From NCBI GenBank assembly GCA_017979445.1, contig CM030718.1, forward strand, positions 20,269,021 to 20,333,020: 64,000 nucleotides of DNA, written 5' to 3'. Source of the stretch: Akebia trifoliata. Taxonomy: Eukaryota > Streptophyta > Magnoliopsida > Ranunculales > Lardizabalaceae. A model generated the notes under the pieces. The model was not told where the DNA came from, searched no databases, and saw only the letters and a list, made by a program, of their open reading frames with translations. A program made the translations under genes and the position numbers. Below are positions 35,001 to 43,606 of this stretch, piece after piece; position 1 is the stretch's first letter; each line of letters begins with the position of its first letter.

Positions 35001-38000
35001 TAATTTAATGAGAAAAACTTTCCTTCACTTCTTTTGCCATTTGGGATTGGATTCTCAATTTGTAATATCTCCTCCAAGGGCTCTGTTTTTCATTTCTTTG
35101 TTTGATAGAATCCACCTTTCTTGAAGCAAAAGAAAAACTAAGTGGATGATGTCTCGACCTTAATTCTCACCTTCAAAGCTTTGGTCCATTTTTGAATGAA
35201 AGGATTGAGATTTGATGAACTTTTGTTTAAATGGGAAGACATTTCATTTTATTTCTAGCTTTTTCTTTGAAAAGTGAGATCCTTTCTCACCACCCCTTCT
35301 ATCTTGTATGTCTAGACCTTAATTCTTGCCTTCAAAACTTCGGTACATTTTGGAGTGAAAAGGATTGAGATTTGTAGACCTTTTTTAAATGGAAAGACAT
35401 TGCAGTTTACTTCTAGTTTTTCTTTGGAAAGTGAGATCCTTTCTCACTATCCCGTCTTTCTTGTATTTCTAATGAGACTTTTAACAATAAAAACAACAAA
35501 TGTCCTCGTGCTGTCATTGAAGTGAAGCTCATAAATCAACTTCCCCAGTGTAATACATGGGTTGAAGTTGATTCTTGAATTCAACACCCAATTAAGTTTT
35601 CAGTGTTGATGAAGCTTCGTGGCCTCGTTGCATAGACCATGTTTTCCAGTCCAAGAATGGATGTACGAAACTGTATAGTTAACTGGCTCGGACAAGCCTC
35701 ATTTTATGTCGTTGATTTCAGTAGTTATCCTGTAACAAGGGAAGCAGTATATGAAGTTATTTTTCATAGACATGCCTTCGATAATTATAGCTTGTACCAT
35801 TGGCTTCAGAATTTTCATTTTGTCTTATTATGGTTGGTGGGGCAAATTTACATGTTTAAATCACAACCAACATCTTTTATGTTGATAATTTTGTGGATGT
35901 CTCGGCTAATACAATTTTGTTGATGCTAGGCAGATGGGCATGCATGACATACCAACATTTATTGCTGTGCCACATTTGAAGTTTTTCTTTTAGTTCTTTT
36001 TATTTTTTATGCTGGTACTTCATTTAGAAGTTTAAGTTGATCTCATCCAAAACCTTACATACTGACCCCCACAAAGCCAATAAGTTGGCACATATAATTT
36101 ATTCATATGTTTGAGTTTTTTTTTTCCGAATATTTTAGTTCATTTTATGATTTATTTAAATGAGTTGGTGTATATTGATATCATAGAAACCACATATATG
36201 AATGCTACGTTGTGTCCGATATGGAAAATTCTTAGAAAGCACTGTCTTGTTACATAGTTTGTGGTTTTCTTTCAGGGTGGAGATCTGAGATATTGCCAGA
36301 AGTGTTCCCAGTATAAGCCTCCTCGAGCACATCATTGTCGTGTTTGCAAAAGATGTGTTTTGCGAATGGTTTGTTTAGCTATATACATTCATGATTCATT
36401 TGTTCTCTCATAAGTTGCCAAATAGGTGATACAGTTATAATCTCTCAAATGCAGGACCACCATTGTGTCTGGATCAATAACTGTGTGGGCCATGCAAACT
36501 ATAAGGTTTTCTTTGTATCTGTGATGTATGCCCTAATTGCATCCATTCATTCACTGGTATGATCTAATGCCTATTTCATTGTTTGTGACCATTGTCTTTC
36601 AACTCAATTGCTCAATCCCAGATAACCCTCTAAAACATGAGAAAAATTTATGTATTAAAAATGAATGTTGGATTGTCTCAGGTCTTGCTTGTAAATTGTG
36701 CTGCTCATGATGCTCAAAATGATGAGTTGCAGAATGAAGGCTCTTCCAGAATCTCTTATGTATGTTCTACAAACAACTTTATTGTTAGAAATGATATCTA
36801 AGACCTTAGACCGATATACTCATGAATGGGCCACTGCAGGTCATTTCCGGGGTTTTGCTGTTCCCCTTAACCGTGGCATTAAGCATCCTCTTGGGCTGGC
36901 ATATATTCCTCATTTTGCAGAACAAAACCACAATCGAGGTTTGGATTTTTTATTATTAAATATAGATAGTTTGATGAGCTTATGTCTGCCAGCTTGTGTG
37001 ACTAAATTTCCCATTTATTTTGTTTGATGGCTTTTGTCATAATAGTATCATGAAGGAGTGAGAGCAATGTTGCTTGCAGAAAAGATTGGGAATGTCTATT
37101 GGCATCCATATGATCTTGGTCCCTATGAAAATTTAACAACAGTAAGAACACTATTCCCATTTTTTTTTCCTGGCAATCTTATGGAATTGTGGTTTCAAAT
37201 CTTGTCCGAGACCGAGATGATTCGGGTGAGTCATCTTGGTATTGTCCATTAACGAAACGACTAGACAAGGCGTCTCAAGCCTGCGGAATCTCATGATATA
37301 AATGAGCTGACTTGGCCGTGTCAACCGGGATTTTATATATTTTTATTAAAATAATTCATTTTTTTAGAATTTAAATAGATATTATCTAAATAAAATATGA
37401 TTTCATGATTAAACATCTTCTAATCAAACCTTATTTCATAAAAATATTTATTATCACTATTTATATATATATGGGAAGTGTTCGGAGACCCTAAAGAGCC
37501 AAACATTTTTCAATATATGGGCTAGAAGTTTTGGAATGGACTAATTTTTTGTGAGGATGATCTCCTCACCATAGAGATCATCCTCACAAAAAATCAGCCC
37601 ATTCCAAAACTCCTAACCCATATATTGCAAAAAATGTTTGGCTCTCTTTAGGGCCTCCTAATGCTCCCTATATATATATATATGGATAAATAAGTATAAA
37701 CCAAGTTAAATGGTTTATCTTGTGTGAGACAAGTTGACTCATCTGAGACAACTCGGTCTTGTCCATGAATGAGACGAGACGTCAAAGCGAGATTTAAAAC
37801 CATGTATAGAATATTGCCGTCACTTCATAAGAGTTGGGTAGTTGGCTTGTTTCTTTGCTAATACTTGAGTATTTCATTCCCTGGCCAAAAATACATTATA
37901 TACCTTTTATAAAAACCAAAAGACTTATATGGATGGGCATATAAAAGCATATGTGGTGTTGCATCTCATCACTTCACATAAACTTTTCAAGTAAATCTGT

Positions 38001-38132
38001 TTTTATGATCTTTCTTAGGTTCTGGGTCCAAGCCCTTTCACATGGGTGTGTCCAACTTCAAGACACATTGGTTCAGGCCTACTATTCCGTACATCTTATG
38101 ATAACAAGGTCTCCACTTCATCTTCAACATAG
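29079..38132 (+). CDS. DHHC-type protein S-acyltransferase (PAT15/PAT16-like), 7 exons, 284 aa
   Basis: It transfers palmitate to cysteines of target proteins at membranes. Exons: 29079-29351, 36276-36368, 36455-36556, 36682-36759, 36840-36938, 37046-37141 and 38019-38132; all seven are phase 0 with GT-AG introns. Residues 1-91 hold two membrane helices and the [12 protein letters not shown] motif. The zinc/catalytic domain reads [20 protein letters not shown], then [11 protein letters not shown], then [20 protein letters not shown], with the active Cys in DHHC split from the upstream cysteines by an intron. Later helices lie around residues 140-170 and 185-215, with QNKTTIEYHEGVRA following, and the C-terminus has NPF-like [17 protein letters not shown]. 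Length and exon order match plant PAT16-type proteins (about 285 aa). No frame damage is seen. Intron 1 (6.9 kb) holds three retroelement pieces. The start was chosen because it gives the usual short N-terminus. Confidence 0.95.
30640..31995 (+). mobile_element. 5'-truncated L1-type LINE (ORF2 C-terminal part)
   Basis: Plus-strand frames read [40 protein letters not shown] and later [20 protein letters not shown] and [18 protein letters not shown]. The last matches the zf-RVT domain at the C-terminus of plant L1 reverse transcriptases. Several stops and frame shifts are present. It ends in an A-rich tail (about 31975-31992). No target duplication was identified. It inserted in the sense orientation to the DHHC gene. 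Confidence 0.85.
31996..33609 (-). mobile_element. Truncated Ty1/copia element: LTR, primer site and gag
   Basis: Read on the minus strand, it starts TGTTAGAATTCTG at 33609. The LTR runs to about 33341 and is followed by a primer-binding-like TAGTATCAAAGC (33339-33328; initiator tRNA-Met sites read TGGTATCAGAGC). The gag frame includes [20 protein letters not shown] and [17 protein letters not shown] (32378-32626). A CCHC-like knuckle, [14 protein letters not shown], near 32080-32110 has lost its last Cys. Protease, integrase and RT are absent; the copy is cut off where the LINE tail ends. Frame breaks are present. Confidence 0.8.
33640..34085 (+). mobile_element. RTE-type LINE 3' fragment
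   Basis: Degenerate frames read [40 protein letters not shown] and [16 protein letters not shown]. These match the C-terminal end of plant RTE reverse transcriptases (YG-E-W--K--H---L--AEMRMLRWM-G). It ends in a short (ATG)n run, TGATGATGATGATGA, as RTE elements do, instead of poly-A. In-frame stops mark it as dead. Confidence 0.8.
35152..35469 (+). repeat. 159-bp tandem duplication in the DHHC intron 1
   Basis: Units are about 35152-35310 and 35311-35469. Each runs from TCT(A)GACCTTAATTCT to a CTTTCTCAC-CCC-TCT-TCTTGTAT end, and they differ at scattered bases. No coding potential is seen. Confidence 0.8.
37184..37804. mobile_element. MITE-like element in DHHC intron 6, with a second MITE nested in it
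   Basis: The ends are imperfect inverted repeats: GTGGTTTCAAATCTTG with CGAGACCGAG on the left, and ACTCGGTCTTG with GAGATTTAAAACCATG on the right. The interior resembles 29900-30180 (GACTTGGCCG near 30000 and 37310), so the family occurs twice in this gene. The nested element occupies 37473-37668. No target duplication was fixed. Confidence 0.6.
37473..37668. mobile_element. Palindromic MITE, copy 1 (196 bp foldback)
   Basis: The whole element folds back: GTGAGGATGATCTC and GAGATCATCCTCAC flank a 9-nt centre (CTCACCATA). Outward, the arms pair through CCATTCCAAAAC/GTTTTGGAATGG and AGCCAAACATTTTT/AAAATGTTTGGCT to the ends. It is flanked by TA-rich sequence on both sides (TATATATAT). There is no coding sequence. 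Confidence 0.85.
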
Positions 38133-39271
38133 TTTTTTGGGTGGCTTAGCTGCAACCTATTTTTTCTCAACACGGACGAGATGGCCCAATGTGTAAATTA
38201 CAGCTCAGGTATCTTAAATGATTTGAACCAAACAGATACCAGACCATAGCAAAGTTATTTTGATGTTTTTTAAGAAATAGAATACTTCTGAAAACAGTGT
38301 TTTGTGTCTGATTTATATCATGTAGAAAGGGGAGTTGTTCCCCACTTACCTTACGTTGCCCAAAGAAAAAGGAAAAGAAACACATGAAATTAGAGTGTTT
38401 ACTACAGAGGAGCTGAGCTGATTATTCTTTTGTACAAAGCACTAAGGGTGCAATCCTGATCCCACTATAGAATAAAAACCATTGTTGTGATTTCTCTGAT
38501 GATTGAATGGAATGTTTTGCTTAGAGTCATACTGACCGATTGTGGTGATCTTGACCATCGAAATTAAGTTTTTTGAACTTTCATCAAATCTGGTAGTTCT
38601 ACAGCGCTGACGAGATGTTAATAGGTTTTGGGCCTGAACACTCTTCCTTGATGTGTTCTACGTAACTTTCTCTCATAAAACAACCTTAGTTCTTATGGCA
38701 TCCTATATTATTGCATAAGGCACCAATATTTCTCTTTATCTTTTTTTTTTTTTTTTTTTTTTTGCTTCAAAGAAATCTAGTGATGGTGATGGCTACCATA
38801 AAAGAGTGGAGAATGGTAAAAAGGCCACCTCTTCATTTGCTATTTGAGGTGGTTGGTCTCTAGTGGAAACTTCTGATTTTATTCCTTGATAAACTTAGTT
38901 ATATTCTTCTAGTTTTTTTTCAACTTGCAAGATCCAGGAGACCCACAAAGCTAACTACACAATAAGTGGGGAATTTTGAGACCCAATGGTGAGCTTGTCA
39001 CCTTTAAGAACTGGAGAAAATACCCGCAATGCATATCGAAACAGGTTCAGATCAAACGCTACACTTTCTAACTTTAGCATTTGATTATTGATCTAAAATT
39101 AAATTTATATTTTGCCAAAATAATGAATAGCGGTGTAAATCCAACCCGCTAAACAAAGTAGGCATAGGGTCTTATTCTTGAGCCCACAAAGGTCAGGCTT
39201 ATTCTTGAGACCCCAAAGGTAGGGTCGGAGTCAAGTTTTTCAACCCATTAATGCCCAACCCACTCCCCACC

Positions 39272-39306
<35 letters not shown>

Positions 39307-39391
39307 TGTATGATTTTATAATAAAAAAATATTATAAATAATATGATTTTTGTCATGTTTCACTATTTTACAATTATGAAAGGTGTTGGAT

Positions 39392-39430
<39 letters not shown>
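38133..39430. other. Downstream of the DHHC gene; no further gene
   Basis: The 3' UTR probably covers the first few hundred bases (AATAAA-like AGAATAAAAACC near 38469). A T run (about 38740-38763), a GA run (39281-39306) and a TA run (39398-39430) are simple repeats. Confidence 0.6.
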
Positions 39431-39433
<3 letters not shown>

Positions 39434-39823
39434 GGTGGTTCATGGGACATATGTAAAAACTTATGTAAAAACAATGGCTTTTCAAAATATGGGTTAGAGA
39501 TTTTGGATTGAGCTGATTTTTGCGAGGATGGTCACTATGATGAGAAGATCATCCTCACAAAAAATCAGCTCAATCTGAAACTTCTAAATACATCAAAAGT
39601 TATTTACAAATTATTGGCAAAACTTGACAGAGAATCGATGGTCCACATTCTAAATCACTTTTAATGGGGTTAGAAGTTTCAGATTTGACTGATTTCTTTT
39701 TCGGATGATCTTCCCATCATAGAGATCATCCTCACAAAAAATTAGTTCAATCCGAAACTTCATAACCATATTTTTAAAAATTTGTTAATGTTACATTGTT
39801 TTTTCATATGTCCCTCGATCCAT

Positions 39824-39827
<4 letters not shown>
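39431..39827. mobile_element. Palindromic MITE family, copy 2 (~397 bp, two palindromes)
   Basis: It starts GGGGGTGGTTCATGGGACA right after a TA run and ends before another. It has two copies of the TGAGGATG...CATCCTCA palindrome (about 39475-39590 and 39660-39780), separated by a linker with CACTTTTAATGGGGTTAGAAG. Similar linkers occur in copies 3 and 4. Confidence 0.75.

Positions 39828-39828
<1 letters not shown>

Positions 39829-39894
<66 letters not shown>
39829..39894. repeat. Compound (TA)n(GA)n microsatellite
   Basis: A TA run (about 39829-39854) passes directly into a GA run (to about 39894), between MITE copies 2 and 3. Confidence 0.95.
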
Positions 39895-39898
<4 letters not shown>

Positions 39899-40190
39899 AA
39901 TATTTGGCATCTTACTATTTGTCCTATATCGGTAAGAAATTTTAGAATTGACTGATTTTTTTGTGAGGATGATGTCTATGGTGACGTAATCATCCTCACA
40001 AAAAATCACAGCCTATTCCAAAACTTCTAGCCACATGTTTACAAATTGAATCGTGGACTGTCCATTTTTTGTAAATCACTTTTGATGGGGTTAGAAGTTT
40101 TGGAATGAGTTGATTTTGGTGAGAATGATCTCATTATAAAGATCATCCTCTCCAAACTTGTAACTCATGTAGGACAAAACATATAAGGGC
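39895..40190. mobile_element. Palindromic MITE family, copy 3
   Basis: It starts GGGAAATATTTGGCATC directly after the GA run. It contains GTGAGGATGATGTC and ATCATCCTCACAAAAAATCA, a linker CACTTTTGATGGGGTTAGAAG, then a second, more decayed palindrome. The right boundary is approximate. Confidence 0.7.
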
Positions 40191-40954
40191 AAAACGTAAG
40201 GTAAATAGGAGGGCGTGAGTTAGGTAGACTCCAAAACCAGAACCAAATAACAATCTTTCATATATAATGCACATTAACATCCTTAGTTACAATGTCCATT
40301 AGATCTATGGAGAAATCAATAGGATCAAGAATTACAAAACCCAAAGATGGGAGCATTAATGTTCAGCTCTCTATAGTTGAAATCTATTATTTCTAACTTT
40401 CTCATGACATCAGTTCATCAGCTGCTTCAATCACTGTTTATCGGATTTTTGTACACCCACAAATTGTTCTTTCTTGATGAAATATTCCAAACCTGCTTTA
40501 AAATGCCAACAAGATTTCGTGCCTGCCCAGAGGAATTTGAAGATCCTTTCTACTTGTCTGATCCACTTTCTTTGGAAGCATCAAGGCATTCATCCAATAT
40601 ATATGGGAGCTCTCTTAATTATACAATATACATAAGTGTCCGATCTTTGTCTTAATTAAAAAGAATTAGAGTTGAGTGTAAATTTTTTATTTTATGAAAT
40701 ACTTTATGTATTCTTTCTAAACCACACATGCTACAGTTGGAACCTAGCTCGACCTGGATTTAATGAACTTGCAATTTTTGAACTCTACGTCACCTTTACG
40801 GCCTCAAGATCAAGACCCTAAACCTTGTTTTTCTTGTATCGGGCTGGATTAAAGGGCATTGAAAGGCACTAATATGGCCCAAATTTAAAATGGAAAAAAA
40901 AAAAAATTGGGAAGATCTATACAATGTTGAGATTGTAAAATGAAAAAATAAATG
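40191..40954. other. Spacer; one unassigned 92-codon frame
   Basis: A plus-strand open frame (40377-40655) has no motif I recognise and no supporting promoter or splice context, so no gene is claimed. The rest is AT-rich. Confidence 0.5.
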
Positions 40955-41118
40955 AAAATTTGAAGTGTCAGCATCGACATTTGAATGTTGAGATCAACAT
41001 TTTGAAGTGTTGATGTCGACATTTAAAGCGTTGGTCTCAACAAGATAAAAAATAAAAAGCCACCAGCATTGAGACGATAAGAAAGTTGGTCTTAACACAT
41101 TAAAAGTCGATCTCATTG
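40955..41118. repeat. Degenerate minisatellite, left part
   Basis: A loose ~20-25-bp repeat built on TCGACATTTGAAGTGTTG and TGAGATCAACA. The same repeat resumes at about 41560 after MITE copy 4. Confidence 0.6.
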
Positions 41119-41184
41119 CTTGAAACACTATGATTTGACCTAATTTTTTCCTAAGTTCCATTTCTAATATATATAGACCTTATA

Positions 41185-41514
41185 TGGGTATCGTTCGATA
41201 GACAATATTGGGAGACAAGGATTAAGCTGATTTTTTTGTGAGGATAATCACTAAGGAGACCATCATTACAAAATATCAACCCAATCTGAAACTACTAATC
41301 CCATCAAAACTGATTTACAAATTAATGATAAAAAATAGACGGCCCACAATTCTAAACACTTTTGATGGGGTTAGACATTTCAGATTAGGCCGATTTTTTG
41401 TGTGGATGATCTCCTCACCATAGACATCATCCTTACAAAAAATCAGCCCATTTCAAAACCTCTATCCCATACAGGACAACGTGTTGTCTCCCTAACACTG
41501 TATGTCGAACGATG
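41185..41514. mobile_element. Palindromic MITE family, copy 4 (~330 bp)
   Basis: The ends GGTATCGTTCGATAGACA and TGTATGTCGAACGATG are imperfect inverted repeats, flanked by TATATA on both sides. Inside are two palindromes (TTTGTGAGGATAATC and GTGTGGATGATCTC with their partners) and the linker CACTTTTGATGGGGTTAGA. Confidence 0.75.
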
Positions 41515-41559
41515 TATATATATAGATAATACATTTTGGGTATTGTGAGAATATCTATC

Positions 41560-41705
41560 CAGTGTCGACCTAGAAAGATAAAAATATTTGAATCATTGAG
41601 GTCGACATTTGAAGTGTTCAGATTGATGCTTCAAACGTGGAGATCAATGCTTCAAAATATCGATCTCGACACTACAAACATTGATCACAACACTTCAAAA
41701 TTTTC
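41560..41705. repeat. Degenerate minisatellite, right part
   Basis: It continues the TCGACATTTGAAGTGTT/GATCAATGCTTC-type repeat seen at 40955-41118. The two parts are separated by spacer and MITE copy 4. Confidence 0.6.
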
Positions 41706-43154
41706 GAACTCCAAGTACCTAAAATGCATATATTATAAAGGCAAAGCAAAAAATTTGGATCAAACATTATAACAAAATCTTCAAAATTACAAGTACATTT
41801 TTATATGTCGATCGTTAATTCCTTATCACAAAACATCAAAATAGATCAAAAGTTATATTTAAATATTTGAAATTATGAGTATATCATTTTTCATTTGTTT
41901 TTCACATTTACAAATTGTTGAAATGAATCACAATTGCCAGGTGTGAACTCAGTTTTTTTTTTGAGAAATGACTACACACAATGTGAAAAAAGCACATGTT
42001 CGACACCCCAAGGACGTTGAATTTCATGAAATTCGACGGACTAAGGTGTCGAATTTTTTATTATCGAGTTAATTTTTCGACAGGCCAAAACCGTCAAATT
42101 AAGGGAGGATGTGAGAAATTCAACTGCTCTAAACTGTCGAATCGGGGGAACATAAAAAATTTGATGACTCTTAACTGTTAAAATTTGATTTCTAAAATTC
42201 ATTGGCTTTGCTCAGTCAAATTTTCCTATACAATTTTTCAGTTTTCACCTAGTGAGAGTTAAGTGTTAAGAGTGATTCGTATTTTCCACCAATTTTTTTT
42301 TTTTTTAATTATTGTACCAAATAGACCGATTTATTGTGTTAATTTTGAAGTGGCATATTTGCTCATTAACATGTTGTTGTGGAATAGCTAAGAAATAATA
42401 CTTCATTTGGGTGCTTTGGTAATTTTACCAACTTCCCAACCAAAAGATCCACAGTTTTACTTCTCTCTGCTGCTTTGATCCTCCATAAGTAGAAGTGATA
42501 AGCACTCAAGGACAGTTCTTTATTTTTGCCAAATCACATTAGAGTTTTACTAAATAAAATATTATTTTATTAATTAAAAAAATATTGGCATTGGGCTAGT
42601 GGACACTGATACAAGTTACTAGTGCTTACGTCATTTTATTTTCATTTTTATATATTTTTTCTAATCTACCATTCAATAAAACAATATTAAATGAATTATT
42701 AGTCAAAAAATATTAGCTCAGCACACACCGGATTCAGCAAAGCAGCAACTCCAATGGTTGAAGGAATCTGTCTCTCTCTCCAACCGATGACCATAACCAT
42801 CTAGAATAACAAAACCCAGAAACAAAAATGGATAAAAATAACTAGATAGTGAGAGATCCATTGATGGGCAAACAACCAGATCCAGAAAAAGAAGCCAACA
42901 AGGAACAAAATTAAACTCAAAATATTTCCAAACTGGGTACTGAAGATCTCTTTTATATCAAATATTAATCCCTCTTGACAGAGGAATATCAGTTACAAAA
43001 CGAATCCAAAATCTAAATCCTTCATATATTGGAGATATAAATACTTCTAAAAAGAAAGAAAAAGAAATTTACAAACAAGTATTGATCTTCTCTTCCTTCT
43101 CGGACGGTTGAAATCTTAGTTGGGTTTTAAACCCAAAACCCATCACAGAGATAG

Positions 43155-43187
<33 letters not shown>

Positions 43188-43243
43188 CAGAGAAAAAGAA
43201 GAAGAGATCTCCTGTCTTGCTCTCAAATTTCTCTTTGTTTATC
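41706..43243. other. Spacer and probable 3' region of the RTFL gene
   Basis: No other gene is seen. A patch at 41998-42200 is rich in TCGAA/TCGAC words. A GA run at about 43156-43187 lies in the likely 3' UTR of the minus-strand RTFL gene. Confidence 0.5.
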
Positions 43244-43495
43244 TCAAGAATCTCCATAATCATGCCAACAGACAAGCATAGTGACACAACGCCTCATAAT
43301 ATAAAACCTTGCTCTCTGTTCCTTCACTAAGCTTGCACACTTTCTTGTAAAAGAACCTCTCCTTTTAGAAGAATTCCTCATTAAAGGAGAAGTAGTAGTT
43401 GAAGAACGACTCCTTGATCCCTCTTTCTTTGATAATTTCCATTTTTCATCCATATAGAAATGATGAGCAGTAGTAGTAGTAGCAGCAGCAGCCAT
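43244..43495 (-). CDS. RTFL/DVL (ROTUNDIFOLIA4-like/DEVIL) small polypeptide, 83 aa
   Basis: RTFL/DVL peptides are plant-specific, membrane-associated small proteins that limit cell proliferation and shape organs when overexpressed. The C-terminal RTFL domain is complete: [20 protein letters not shown] then [12 protein letters not shown]. The N-terminal 50 residues are variable and basic/Ser-rich ([20 protein letters not shown]), as usual in the family, and begin [19 protein letters not shown]. It is a single exon without frame damage, of normal length (family about 40-140 aa). A TATA box at 43599-43606 and a GA/CT-rich leader lie upstream. It stands alone between repeat blocks. Confidence 0.93.
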   Translation of the reverse strand: MAAAATTTTAHHFYMDEKWKLSKKEGSRSRSSTTTSPLMRNSSKRRGSFTRKCASLVKEQRARFYIMRRCVTMLVCWHDYGDS

Positions 43496-43598
43496 GAATA
43501 AACCTTCTTCTTCCTGCTTTCTATCTATGTAGAGAGAGAGAGAGAGAGATTGATTGATTGATGAGACTGGCAGTGAAGGAGAAGGTGGGGTTTGGAGT

Positions 43599-43606
43599 TA
43601 TTTATA
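43599..43606 (-). promoter_or_regulatory. TATA box of the RTFL gene
   Basis: TATAAATA on the minus strand lies about 104 bp upstream of the ATG. This fits a leader of about 70 nt that includes the CT-rich tract at 43531-43549. Confidence 0.65.

Larger units (their letters stand above)
29352..36275 (+). other. Intron 1 of the DHHC gene, 6.9 kb, filled with retroelement pieces
   Basis: It contains a decayed MITE-like piece (about 29900-30180), an L1-type LINE tail, a copia LTR-gag piece, an RTE-type LINE tail, a possible hAT-like MITE (about 34783-35000) and a 159-bp tandem duplication. The remainder is AT-rich and shows no gene. Confidence 0.85.

Noticed and set aside
40377..40655. 92-codon open frame on the plus strand (begins MKSIISNFLM)
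   Set aside because: No recognised domain, no splice or promoter context, surrounded by MITEs; length is possible by chance in this AT-rich sequence.
41998..42200. TCGAA/TCGAC-rich patch considered as a subterminal region of another CACTA element
   Set aside because: No CACTA terminus or target duplication near it.
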